A stretch of 21,144 bases of DNA from Clostridiales bacterium. Its GTDB lineage: Bacteria > Bacillota > Clostridia > Oscillospirales > Acutalibacteraceae. Where the stretch lies: contig JAJBVC010000134.1 in the NCBI GenBank assembly GCA_020860025.1, positions 1 through 21,144 of the forward strand, in the 5' to 3' direction. Position 1 is the first letter of the stretch. Each line of letters starts with the position of its first letter. The position numbers and the translations under genes were made by a program. The notes below the pieces were generated by a model. It saw only the letters and a program-made list of their open reading frames with translations. It made no database searches and was not told where the DNA came from. Positions 1 through 6,797 of the stretch are shown piece by piece.

Positions 1-11
1 AAAAAGAAATA

Positions 12-40
12 TTGACAAATTTTGCACTTTGTATTATGAT
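12..40 (+). promoter_or_regulatory. sigma-A-type promoter of the amidohydrolase remnant
   Basis: The -35 box TTGACA (12-17) is a perfect consensus. A 17-nt spacer leads to TATGAT (35-40), one mismatch from TATAAT. The start of transcription would be near 47, followed by GGAG at 59-62 and the ATG at 71. The spacing is ideal, so I consider this a real promoter that outlived the gene's catalytic core. Confidence 0.7.
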
Positions 41-70
41 TTTCTTAAATTAAAGTATGGAGCTGTCAGT

Positions 71-397
71 ATGATAACTGTTTTTACTAATGCGGATTTT
101 ATTTCTTTTGACGAAAATGATTTAACGTATTCCGTAATGGTTGTAAACGGAAAAGACATCGCATATATGGGATATAATATTCCGATTTGCTATGATGATG
201 CAAAAGTAGTTGATTTAGGCGGTAGGGCTGTAATTCCGCTTGTTAACGATAAGCTTTGCCTTACGTATCATCATGCCGATTGCAAAGTTCTTGCAGCCGG
301 GGAGCGTGCGGATTTTGCCGTGATTGATAAAAATATACTTAAAGACCCAAATGGTATAAAGGTTATAGATGTATATGTTCACGGTAAAAAGAAATAA
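71..397 (+). pseudogene. Amidohydrolase (YtcJ-like) remnant missing its catalytic barrel
   Basis: This 108-codon frame reads as the two ends of a metal-dependent amidohydrolase joined together. Residues 1 to about 58 resemble the small N-terminal beta domain (start ITVFTNADFISFDE, then DLGGRAVIP, which normally precedes the HxH metal motif). From about residue 72 it resembles the C-terminal end (LAAGERADFAVIDKNIL, then a closing VYVHGKKK). Intact family members are usually 400-550 residues. The whole TIM barrel, including all metal ligands, is absent, with the junction near 230-280. The start is ATG 71 with GGAG at 59-62. The frame is open, so the deletion is in frame or has been restored to frame, but the product cannot be a hydrolase. 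The family assignment comes from recognising both termini; the exact substrate class is unknown. Confidence 0.65.
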
Positions 398-425
398 TCC
401 TTTATACCTATAACAATTCAAAAAA

Positions 426-457
426 CGCAGAGGTCAGCCGCCTCTGCGCTTTTTTTG
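426..457 (+). terminator. Rho-independent terminator
   Basis: Perfect 8-bp GC-rich stem CGCAGAGG (426-433) with CCTCTGCG (441-448), a 7-nt loop and a T tract at 450-456. A run of A residues precedes the stem. It closes the amidohydrolase remnant transcript and insulates the lipoprotein gene that follows. Confidence 0.9.
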
Positions 458-503
458 AGCATTTTGAGTAAATCACTATTAAACTGTAATTTTAAAATTT
501 GTC

Positions 504-533
504 TTGACGCATAATGATAGGACAATGTATAAT
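504..533 (+). promoter_or_regulatory. Promoter of the 119-aa lipoprotein gene
   Basis: TTGACG (504-509), an 18-nt spacer and a perfect TATAAT (528-533). Transcription would begin near 540, giving a leader of about 60 nt before the ATG at 601. Confidence 0.75.
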
Positions 534-600
534 TTAATTGAACAGGAATAAATATAGCTGTTTGAAAGTATTTATATTTTATTTGAAAGGAAAAGCCATA

Positions 601-960
601 ATGAAAAGTAATTCAAAAAAGCTAATAGCGATAGCCATTTTAATATTGCTTCTAATTTGCAGTGGATGTCAATCGCAAAAATCAAGCGTTTCAAATATAT
701 ACGACTCGAAAATAAACAGTATTTATGAATTTCTTAAAGAATATAAATCGTCAGGAGAAATAAATCAATATAACCCTGACGATATGATAAGCTATATTGA
801 AAAATCGGTTGATTGTGAATTTGCTCAAGCCGAAGGCTCCGGCAGAGCAATTTATGTGTTTGATGTAGATGAACATCTGTCATTTACGATTGCAGATATT
901 CCGTATACCTCTTGTACATTCATTATAGACGGCAACGAATATTCAAGTTTTGATTTATAA
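601..960 (+). CDS. Small predicted lipoprotein, unknown function
   Basis: A 119-residue protein with an N-terminal basic stretch (MKSNSKK), a hydrophobic segment (about 8-19) and a lipobox ending ICSGC, so Cys23 is the likely lipidated residue after signal peptidase II cleavage. The mature part is short, acidic and polar (YEFLKEYKSSGEINQYNPDD, ending YSSFDL), with no motif I recognise. I chose ATG 601 over upstream in-frame codons because AAAGGA lies about 10 nt before it and the signal peptide then sits at the very N-terminus. It is expected on the outer face of the membrane. It follows its own strong promoter, and no terminator separates it from the broken fragment downstream. Confidence 0.75.
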   Translation: MKSNSKKLIAIAILILLLICSGCQSQKSSVSNIYDSKINSIYEFLKEYKSSGEINQYNPDDMISYIEKSVDCEFAQAEGSGRAIYVFDVDEHLSFTIADIPYTSCTFIIDGNEYSSFDL

Positions 961-1012
961 CGCCTCGATAAGAATTATAAGGTTGCGTAAATATAACAGC
1001 TAATGGGTAATA

Positions 1013-1296
1013 ATGAGCAAGAAAAAGAATGTTAATAAAATCAACACTTTTGATGCTAAGAAGTTAAAAAGTCATAAGCTGTTTTTTGCCTTAGCTTTTG
1101 GCTTGAATCGGGTAATTTTTATAGTTATTCTGAAATGCTGAGTTATTTATCATCAGTTAATTGCATTATAAATGTTGATGAAAATGATTATGACGAATTA
1201 TGCCAATATGAATTAAGCAGACCGTTTTTGTCGCAAAATGAAAAGCAGGAAAATGTCAATATGATAAATAAAATTTTCGCACTGAAAACAGAATAA
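1013..1296 (+). pseudogene. Frameshifted gene fragment, unknown function
   Basis: Two partial frames read as one protein. The first starts at ATG 1013 (MSKKKNVNKINTFDAKK and on to LFFALAFGL) and hits TGA at 1139-1141. The second frame, shifted by -1/+2, takes over near 1110 and reads SGNFYSYSEMLSYLSSVNC, later FLSQNEKQENVNMINKIFALKTE, to TAA at 1294-1296. Both stretches have protein-like composition, and the shift falls around GGCTTGAATCGGG. No convincing ribosome binding site precedes 1013, so the 5' end may also be lost. Joined, it would be about 94 residues. I do not recognise a family. This fills most of the 378-nt space between the two lipoprotein genes; I see nothing else there. Confidence 0.45.
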
Positions 1297-1338
1297 TATT
1301 TCAATGTAATTTCAATTTAAATTAGGAGAACTAATCAA

Positions 1339-2040
1339 ATGAAATGTGTTAAAAAAGCAGCATTATTAATATTAAGCTTTGCTTTTGTTTTTGTCCTTTC
1401 GGCTTGCAACAGCGGTGGCTCGTTGGAAGCTGAAGATATTGTTTGTTATTATGAAAATAATGTATATACAAATATTGACAATAACGGAATAAGTATAGGC
1501 TCAATATGGTACATTCCCGATGATGCTCAAATGAACAGTGTTAAAATCTTTTTCGGCGATGTCAATGACACTGATAAAACACCGAATAAAAAGGTCAAGG
1601 TTTATGAAGATGAGAGCTATAATATGTTTTTAGTATGTAATTATGAATTATATGCAAAAGAAGATTATATTTTCCCCGATTACAGAAACGGTGATGAAAT
1701 AGAAAAAATTATAATTTCATCGGATGAATGTCAAGGCTATTTTGACAGCAACTGTGTAAGTATTGTTGACGAATCGGATATTGACGCAATCAACCAATTA
1801 CTCATTTCTGCTTCAAACGCAAGTTATTCGGAGGAAAGCTTCTGCGAAGAAAAGGCAGGGACGGAGGAAGATTATTTTATCGGTATTAAGTATAAAGATT
1901 TTTCCGCCGTTTATTCGTACGGGTATGTTTCACCCAACACTGAAAATGAACTGGGATTGTGTTGTTCGGATAACAGCTATGGTAATAATCTCTATTGTAT
2001 TGATGAACAAATGCTGAACTTGCTTAATAAATATATTTGA
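1339..2040 (+). CDS. Predicted lipoprotein, unknown function
   Basis: A 233-residue protein. The signal is MKCVKKAALLILSFAFVFVL with lipobox LSAC, so Cys23 is the likely lipidated residue, followed by a short NSGGS linker. The mature domain is strongly acidic and Tyr/Asp/Asn rich and contains several cysteines (C95 region, ECQGYFDSNC, ESFCEEK, LGLCC), which is unusual for a surface protein of an anaerobe. The ribosome binding site AGGAG (1324-1328) is 10 nt before ATG 1339. No enzymatic motif is visible. A second lipoprotein lies 380 nt upstream on the same strand, but the two mature parts look unrelated by eye. No own promoter was evident, so it may be read from the promoter at 504-533. Confidence 0.8.
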   Translation: MKCVKKAALLILSFAFVFVLSACNSGGSLEAEDIVCYYENNVYTNIDNNGISIGSIWYIPDDAQMNSVKIFFGDVNDTDKTPNKKVKVYEDESYNMFLVCNYELYAKEDYIFPDYRNGDEIEKIIISSDECQGYFDSNCVSIVDESDIDAINQLLISASNASYSEESFCEEKAGTEEDYFIGIKYKDFSAVYSYGYVSPNTENELGLCCSDNSYGNNLYCIDEQMLNLLNKYI

Positions 2041-2047
2041 TTTTATG

Positions 2048-2069
2048 TTATATTCGTATTAGAATATAA
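2048..2069. repeat. AT-rich inverted repeat after the lipoprotein gene
   Basis: Perfect 8-nt arms TTATATTC (2048-2055) and GAATATAA (2062-2069) with a 6-nt centre. It lies 7 nt after the lipoprotein stop and 49 nt before the next start codon. No T tract follows, so it is not a typical terminator. It could be an operator or a 3'-end hairpin; arms this AT-rich also arise by chance. Confidence 0.3.
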
Positions 2070-2117
2070 ATCCGAAATAATGTGAAAAGTGTGCATCAAA
2101 AAAGAGGAGACAGATAT

Positions 2118-2300
2118 ATGCGTAAATCTCATATAATTATTTTAGTATGTAGTATAATAGAACTGTTTAATGGTATCTTTCTGATATATTGTGCTATTAA
2201 CAGAATAAATAATCCTGTTATATCATTCGTCAGTGCATTCATTACAATCATATTTGTAATTATCGTTTTAGTGATTTTCAAAAACAGAAATGCTTCGTGA
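2118..2300 (+). CDS. Small two-helix membrane protein
   Basis: A 60-residue protein, MRKSHIIILVCSIIELFNG at the start and FKNRNAS at the end, with two predicted membrane segments (about 5-24 and 32-53) joined by a short polar turn (NRINNP). ATG 2118 is chosen over an in-frame codon at 2082 because AGAGGAGA sits 8-10 nt upstream of it. The basic residues at both ends suggest both termini are cytoplasmic. No family is recognised. It is the last gene before a strong terminator and probably belongs to the same accessory unit as the lipoproteins. Confidence 0.65.
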   Translation: MRKSHIIILVCSIIELFNGIFLIYCAINRINNPVISFVSAFITIIFVIIVLVIFKNRNAS

Positions 2301-2319
2301 CTGATTTATAGACAGACTA

Positions 2320-2351
2320 AACGGCAAGGGATAGCCCTTGCCGTTAATTTT
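2320..2351 (+). terminator. Terminator between the small membrane protein and galE
   Basis: An 11-bp perfect stem, AACGGCAAGGG (2320-2330) with CCCTTGCCGTT (2335-2345), a 4-nt loop ATAG, followed by AATTTTTAG. It lies between convergent genes. In the minus direction the stem is followed by TTTAGTCTG, so it may also stop galE transcription, less efficiently. Confidence 0.85.
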
Positions 2352-2371
2352 TAGTTTAATTTGTTAAAATG

Positions 2372-3388
2372 TCAATCAGGGTAGCCGTTGGGATTTTGCG
2401 TTTGCCAGCGCCAAGAATCCTCACACATTTCCTCAATACCACGCTCAGCTTTCCATCCAAGCTCGTCAAAAGCCTTTTTTGTGCTTGAATAGCAGGTTGC
2501 AATATCGCCTGCACGGCGAGCGCCGATTTTATAAGGTATCGTTACGTTTGAAGCTTTTTCAAATGCTTTTACAACATCAAGGACAGAATAGCCGATTCCC
2601 GTACCAAGGTTATATATAAACAGACCGTTTTCACTCTCTACCTTTTCAACAGCTTTAATATGACCTAAAGCAAGGTCAACAACGTGAATATAATCACGAA
2701 CACCTGTACCGTCATGCGTATCATAGTCGTTGCCGTAAACCGTAAGCTGCTCTCTTTTTCCGATTGCGACCTGTGTTATATAAGGCATAAGGTTATTTGG
2801 AATTCCGTTAGGATCCTCGCCCATAGTACCGCTTTTATGTGCACCGATTGGGTTAAAATAGCGAAGAAGGCAAATTGACCATTCGTTGTCCGACGTGTAT
2901 AAATCCTTGAGAATACACTCAATCATATACTTGGTTCTGCCGTAAGGATTTGTTACTCCGCCTACTTCCATATCCTCGGTCAAAGGCGATACGTTATTAA
3001 GCCCGTAAACGGTTGCCGATGATGAAAATACAATTTTTTTACAGCCGTGATTACGCATTACGTCAAGAAGCACAAGCGTTCCGTTTACATTATTATCAAA
3101 ATATTCAAGCGGCTTTTCAACGCTTTCACCAACTGCTTTAAGTCCTGCGAAATGAATTACCGAATCTATTTTTTCCTCTTCAAATATTTGATTAAGACCC
3201 TGCTTGTCACGAATATCACAGATATAAAGTTTAAAATCTCTGCCGACTAAGGCTTTTATTCTGTCGTATGAGCTTTTTTTGCAGTTGTACAAATTGTCAA
3301 CAACAACAACATCAACTCCTGCGTTTATAAGCTCCACGCAAGTGTGAGAGCCTATATAGCCCAAACCTCCAGTTACTAAAACCGACAT
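2372..3388 (-). CDS. galE: UDP-glucose 4-epimerase
   Basis: A 338-residue extended short-chain dehydrogenase. It interconverts UDP-glucose and UDP-galactose in the Leloir pathway and supplies UDP-galactose for surface glycans, in the cytoplasm. The NAD-binding glycine motif GGLGYIG is at residues 7-13. The catalytic Ser124 (FSSSATVYG), Tyr149 and Lys153 (NPYGRTK) fall at the same numbers as in the E. coli enzyme. The length is typical of bacterial GalE (about 330-340). The start ATG is preceded by GGAGGT about 7 nt upstream. It lies 75 nt downstream of proS on the same strand, in an AT-rich gap with several TATAAT-like hexamers but no clear -35 box, so co-transcription with proS is possible. 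Some family members also act on N-acetylated sugars; this cannot be settled here. Confidence 0.95.
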   Translation of the reverse strand: MSVLVTGGLGYIGSHTCVELINAGVDVVVVDNLYNCKKSSYDRIKALVGRDFKLYICDIRDKQGLNQIFEEEKIDSVIHFAGLKAVGESVEKPLEYFDNNVNGTLVLLDVMRNHGCKKIVFSSSATVYGLNNVSPLTEDMEVGGVTNPYGRTKYMIECILKDLYTSDNEWSICLLRYFNPIGAHKSGTMGEDPNGIPNNLMPYITQVAIGKREQLTVYGNDYDTHDGTGVRDYIHVVDLALGHIKAVEKVESENGLFIYNLGTGIGYSVLDVVKAFEKASNVTIPYKIGARRAGDIATCYSSTKKAFDELGWKAERGIEEMCEDSWRWQTQNPNGYPD

Positions 3389-3463
3389 AAATTACCTCCG
3401 ACTACTATTATATTTATATATATATTTATAATCTGAATTATAATATACATTATATGTTAGACA

Positions 3464-4906
3464 TTAGTATGCCTTGCCCCAATAGAGCATTTTTTTCGCA
3501 GGCTTTCCGCAGCATACGCATACGTCTGAAAGGTGTTCCTGCTCAAACGGAATACAGCGAGAACCGACGCCCGTAAGCTCTTTTACCTTATCCTCGCATG
3601 CCTCGTCACCACACCACATTGCCTTAACGAATCCGTCGCCGTTTTCCTCAAGTGCCTTTGTAATATCGTCTGTCGTAAGGCATTTGTATGTTCTGTTTTC
3701 CCTGTTTTCAAGTGCTTTTGCATAAAGTCCGTCACGTACTTCCTGCAATTTTTGAGGTATAATTTCTGAAATTTTATCAAGCGAAACAACAGTCTTTTCT
3801 CTGTTGTGGCGAGTTACGACCACGCACTGATTATTTTCAATATCCTTAGGGCCGATTTCAACACGAATCGGAACGCCCTTCATTTCATATTCGGCAAATT
3901 TCCAGCCGGGTGAATTATTTGTATCATCAATTTTTGCTCTGCAAATTTTCTTTAACTCGTCAGTTAAAGCGTTAGCCCTGTCAAGAACTCCATCCTTATG
4001 CTGTGCAATCGGAATAACAATAACCTGAATAGGTGCAACGGCAGGCGGAAGAACAAGTCCGTTATCATCGCCGTGTGTCATAATGATTGCACCGATAAGA
4101 CGAGTAGTCATACCCCAAGAAGTTTGATGAGGATATGTAAGACGGTTTTCCTTGTTTGAATACTGAATTTCAAAAGCTTTTGCAAAACCGTCGCCGAAAT
4201 AATGGCTTGTGCCCGCTTGAAGTGCTTTGCCGTCATGCATAAGCGCTTCTATACAATATGTACGCTCAGCACCCGCAAATTTATCACTATCTGTTTTCAT
4301 ACCTTGTATAACGGGAATTGCCAGGTCGTCCTGGCAGAATTTTGTATATACATTGAGCATTCTCTCTGTTTCCTCAATAGCCTCCTCGGCTGTTGCGTGA
4401 AGAGTATGACCCTCCTGCCAAAGAAATTCACGTGAGCGAAGAAACGGTCTCGTAGTCTTTTCCCAGCGCACAACCGATACCCATTGATTATAAAGTTTCG
4501 GCAAGTCCCTGTAAGAGTGAACTATATCTTTGAAATGCTCACAGAAAAGAGTTTCGGATGTCGGACGAACGCAAAGCCTTTCCTCAAGCTTTTCGCTTCC
4601 TCCGTACGTAACCCAAGCACATTCGGGCGCAAATCCCTCAACGTGATCCTTTTCCTTTTGAAGCAGACTTTCGGGAATGAACATAGGCATATTTACATTC
4701 TCGTGACCTGTTTCTTTAAACATTCTGTCAAGTATATTTTGTATATTTTCCCAAATAGCATAACCGTAAGGGCGAATAACCATACAGCCTTTAACGCTTG
4801 TGTATGAAATAAGCTCGGCTTTTTTGCACACGTCAGTGTACCATTTTGCAAAGTCTTCGTCCATGGATGTTATTGAGTCAACCATTTTCTTTTGATCGTT
4901 TGCCAT
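3464..4906 (-). CDS. proS: Prolyl-tRNA synthetase, archaeal/eukaryotic-like type
   Basis: A 480-residue class II aminoacyl-tRNA synthetase that charges tRNA-Pro with proline. Class II motif 2 is recognisable in the TRPFLRSREFLWQEGHTLHAT stretch, and motif 3 in THGDDNGLVLPPAVAPIQV. There is no large insertion between motifs 2 and 3, so the trans-editing-type INS domain of the bacterial E. coli-like enzyme (about 570 residues) is absent. The C-terminal domain has the cysteine-rich element (MWCGDEAC, later CVCCGKP) and ends in Tyr, as in archaeal-type enzymes. AAGGAG lies 8 nt before the start codon. This type is common in Clostridia. Correction of mischarged Ala- or Cys-tRNA-Pro would need a free-standing editing protein encoded elsewhere. 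Confidence 0.95.
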   Translation of the reverse strand: MANDQKKMVDSITSMDEDFAKWYTDVCKKAELISYTSVKGCMVIRPYGYAIWENIQNILDRMFKETGHENVNMPMFIPESLLQKEKDHVEGFAPECAWVTYGGSEKLEERLCVRPTSETLFCEHFKDIVHSYRDLPKLYNQWVSVVRWEKTTRPFLRSREFLWQEGHTLHATAEEAIEETERMLNVYTKFCQDDLAIPVIQGMKTDSDKFAGAERTYCIEALMHDGKALQAGTSHYFGDGFAKAFEIQYSNKENRLTYPHQTSWGMTTRLIGAIIMTHGDDNGLVLPPAVAPIQVIVIPIAQHKDGVLDRANALTDELKKICRAKIDDTNNSPGWKFAEYEMKGVPIRVEIGPKDIENNQCVVVTRHNREKTVVSLDKISEIIPQKLQEVRDGLYAKALENRENRTYKCLTTDDITKALEENGDGFVKAMWCGDEACEDKVKELTGVGSRCIPFEQEHLSDVCVCCGKPAKKMLYWGKAY

Positions 4907-4947
4907 AAAGTAACTCCTTATTTAAGCAATCTGAATTTCAATAATGT

Positions 4948-4976
4948 ATTATAAACTAAATTCTCTGATATGTAAA
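4948..4976 (-). promoter_or_regulatory. proS promoter
   Basis: On the minus strand: TTTACA (4976-4971), a 17-nt spacer and a perfect TATAAT (4953-4948). The leader to the proS start codon is about 35 nt, with no T-box or other riboswitch structure visible in that space. Confidence 0.75.
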
Positions 4977-5045
4977 TAAAAAATTCTATCTTTTTCTTTT
5001 TAAAAAGAGCAAAATGTAAGATGTAATTTACAGCATAAAAAATAT

Positions 5046-5074
5046 TTGCATTTTTTTGGTTATTGTGCTACAAT
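5046..5074 (+). promoter_or_regulatory. Distal promoter upstream of the atp operon
   Basis: TTGCAT (5046-5051), a 17-nt spacer and TACAAT (5069-5074) with an extended -10 TGC at 5066-5068. Transcription would start near 5081 and meet a hairpin with a T tract at 5143-5173, before the atp promoter. Confidence 0.6.
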
Positions 5075-5080
5075 TATACC

Positions 5081-5173
5081 GTTGCAATGAGATAACAAAC
5101 AAGTAAATTAGTGGAAACGCACATTCTTTTGAATGACTAACGAACAACACATTTTAGTGTTGTTTTTATTTTT
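5081..5173 (+). ncRNA. Candidate small RNA or attenuated leader upstream of atpB
   Basis: A space of about 90 nt is framed by a promoter (5046-5074) and an intrinsic terminator (5143-5173), and is followed by a second, independent promoter for atpB. Inside is a small hairpin CATTC-TTTT-GAATG (5122-5135). No convincing open reading frame with a ribosome binding site is present: ATG 5087 stops after two codons. It does not match any riboswitch class I can recall. It may be a small RNA or the read-through-controlled first part of a long atp leader. This is inferred from the signals only. Confidence 0.4.
5143..5173 (+). terminator. Intrinsic terminator in the proS-atpB intergenic region
   Basis: Perfect 8-bp stem AACAACAC (5143-5150) with GTGTTGTT (5157-5164), a 6-nt loop ATTTTA, and a tail TTTATTTTT. 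The T tail exists only in the plus direction. The stem is only moderately GC rich, so termination may be partial. Confidence 0.6.
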
Positions 5174-5175
5174 GC

Positions 5176-5204
5176 TTGAATTATATACGTCATTGTAGTA
5201 TAAT
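5176..5204 (+). promoter_or_regulatory. Proximal promoter of the atp operon
   Basis: TTGAAT (5176-5181), a 17-nt spacer and a perfect TATAAT (5199-5204). The transcript would begin near 5211, just before the strong ribosome binding site GGGAGG at 5219-5224. Confidence 0.75.
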
Positions 5205-5250
5205 TCTGTTTATAAAAAGGGAGGTGACTGTAATATTTGGTTCAATAAAT

Positions 5251-6030
5251 ATGAAGCTTGATTTACAGGCAGAACTATCAGAGCAGCTGGAGCTTGAAGA
5301 AGTTTTCAGTTTTAACATCGGAAGCGTCAAAATCGGCGTTGACGAGGCGACTGTTGTTTCCTGGATTATTATTGCAGTACTAACTGTTCTTGCAATTATT
5401 TTAACCAGAAATCTTAAAGTCACCGGAAAATTATCAGTACGTCAGCAAATTCTTGAACTGTGCTATGAAAAGGTAGTAGATTTCTTTAAAGGAAATCTTG
5501 GCGAAAAAGGCGAACGGTACATACCTTGGTTGATAAGCGTGGCACTGTATATCGGAGCGTCTAATATGATAGGCTTGTTTGGAATGAAACCGCCTACAAA
5601 AAGCATTCAGGTAACTGCGGCTTTGGCGCTGACAAGCATTGTTCTTATAGAATTTGCAGCGTTTAAGGAAAAGGGTTTTGTCGGCAGGCTAAAAGCATTT
5701 GCTCAGCCTACGCCCATAGTTGCGCCAATCAATATTCTTGAAATTGCAATTAAACCGCTGTCGCTTTGTATGCGACTGTTCGGTAATGTAATCGGCGCAT
5801 TTATTATCATGGAACTGATTAAATCAGTTGTACCTGTGGTGCTTCCGATTGTGCTTAGTTTGTATTTTGACTTATTCGACGGTTTCCTTCAAGCGTATAT
5901 ATTTGTATTTTTAACAGCACTTTATATCAATGAGGCTATCGAGGATGAGGATAACCCATCGTCTGAAAAGCAAACTAAAAAAATGAAAAAAGCAAGCAGA
6001 AAAGCTAAAAAAGCAGCAAAGGCTGCTTAG
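5251..6030 (+). CDS. atpB: ATP synthase Fo subunit a
   Basis: The 259-residue membrane subunit that forms the ion half-channels against the c ring. Hydrophobic segments lie at about 34-52, 91-110, 118-137, 162-190 and 193-227. The essential Arg is R175 (PLSLCMRLFGN, equivalent to E. coli R210), and Q214 in FLQAYIFVFLTALYIN matches the conserved Gln of the last helix. The product begins MKLDLQAELSEQLELEEVF. The start is uncertain: ATG 5251 is the first in-frame ATG, but the strong GGGAGG (5219-5224) is 26 nt away. Near the normal distance the frame offers only ATA at 5233, and a GTG at 5224 overlaps the ribosome binding site. The C-terminus has an unusual Lys/Ala-rich tail of about 20 residues after position 238. 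First gene of the operon; no atpI precedes it. Confidence 0.92.
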   Translation: MKLDLQAELSEQLELEEVFSFNIGSVKIGVDEATVVSWIIIAVLTVLAIILTRNLKVTGKLSVRQQILELCYEKVVDFFKGNLGEKGERYIPWLISVALYIGASNMIGLFGMKPPTKSIQVTAALALTSIVLIEFAAFKEKGFVGRLKAFAQPTPIVAPINILEIAIKPLSLCMRLFGNVIGAFIIMELIKSVVPVVLPIVLSLYFDLFDGFLQAYIFVFLTALYINEAIEDEDNPSSEKQTKKMKKASRKAKKAAKAA

Positions 6031-6062
6031 AATAAATATTTTTTAAGTTAGGAGATTTTATT

Positions 6063-6290
6063 ATGACAAGTTCACTTATAGCAATCGGTGCCGGTATCGC
6101 TCTTCTTTGCGGTCTTGGCGCAGGTATTGGTATCGGTATAGCAACAGGTAAAGCCGTTGAGGCTATTGCACGTCAGCCCGAGGCTGCAGGTCAGATTCGT
6201 TCAACACTTATTATCGGTGCCGCACTTTCTGAAGCAACAGCTGTTTACGGTCTTGTTGGCTCTCTTTTGATTATTTTGTTAGTTCAGTAA
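6063..6290 (+). CDS. atpE: ATP synthase Fo subunit c
   Basis: A 75-residue hairpin of two membrane helices; copies of it form the rotor ring. The glycine-rich first helix (GAGIGIGIATGK, residues 19-30), the polar loop ARQPEA (36-41) and the ion-binding carboxylate E57 (GAALSEATAVY) are all present. By alignment with the Na+-binding Ilyobacter ring, the Gln32 position is Ile24 and the Ser66 position is Ala58, while Thr59 and Tyr62 are kept. Loss of two Na+ ligands argues for H+ coupling, an inference from residue matching by eye. AGGAG lies 8 nt before ATG 6063, and the gene sits 32 nt after atpB, a gap that can favour higher translation of this multicopy subunit. Confidence 0.95.
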   Translation: MTSSLIAIGAGIALLCGLGAGIGIGIATGKAVEAIARQPEAAGQIRSTLIIGAALSEATAVYGLVGSLLIILLVQ

Positions 6291-6311
6291 CAGCGAAAGG
6301 AATAATGGCTG

Positions 6312-6797
6312 ATGTTAAAGTTTGACTTTAATTTAATCTTTACGATTATAAACTTAATAATCTTTTTCGTTCTTATGAGAATATTCCTTTTTAAGCCGAT
6401 AAAGAAAGTTCTTGATAAGCGTAAGGAATTAGTAGATAAGCAGTTCAGCGATGCCGACACGGCAAAGCAAGAGGCTGAAATGTTAAAAAATGAATATCAG
6501 TCCCAGCTTGACGGCGTAGACGAGGAAAAAAATCAAATCATTATTACCGCTCGTGAAAATGCCAAAAAGGAATATGATACGATTATAGACCGTGCTCAGT
6601 CTGACGCTGAAAAAATAAAATCAGACGCCAGAAAAACGGCTCAGCTTGAAACTGAAAAGGCAAAGCTTGCTGTTAAAGAAGAAATCGCAATGCTTGCTAT
6701 AGAAACCGCCGAAAAGGTTGTAGGCGAGCACGTTTCCGCTCAGACGGACAGCGATTTGTACGATAAATTCTTAAAGGAAAGCAGTGAAACTGAATGA
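6312..6797 (+). CDS. atpF: ATP synthase peripheral-stalk subunit b
   Basis: A 161-residue subunit with one N-terminal membrane helix (about 8-26, FTIINLIIFFVLMRIFLF) and then a long charged coiled coil (about 35-150, heavily Lys/Glu/Ala/Asp). It anchors the stator from the membrane up to delta. Length and layout are typical. AAAGG at 6296-6300 is 11 nt before ATG 6312. An earlier ATG at 6305 is in another frame and stops after six codons. Only one b gene is present, so a b2 homodimer is expected. Its stop overlaps the start of the next gene in the sequence ATGA (6794-6797), which suggests translational coupling. Confidence 0.93.
   Translation: MLKFDFNLIFTIINLIIFFVLMRIFLFKPIKKVLDKRKELVDKQFSDADTAKQEAEMLKNEYQSQLDGVDEEKNQIIITARENAKKEYDTIIDRAQSDAEKIKSDARKTAQLETEKAKLAVKEEIAMLAIETAEKVVGEHVSAQTDSDLYDKFLKESSETE

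Noticed and set aside
3389..3463. A separate galE promoter in the AT-rich gap after proS
   Set aside because: Several TATAAT-like hexamers exist, but no -35 box lies at a suitable distance, and any AT-rich gap gives such matches.
5051..5173. A known riboswitch class in the atp leader
   Set aside because: I could not match it to any conserved riboswitch core that I recall; it is reported only as a candidate small RNA.
5176..5250. TTG 5176 as an upstream start of atpB, adding 25 residues
   Set aside because: This stretch contains the atp promoter and its ribosome binding site, so it would not be part of the main message from that promoter.
6305..6325. A six-codon mini-ORF (ATG 6305) just before atpF
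   Set aside because: It is close to the ribosome binding site but overlaps the atpF start, and nothing indicates it is translated; probably chance.
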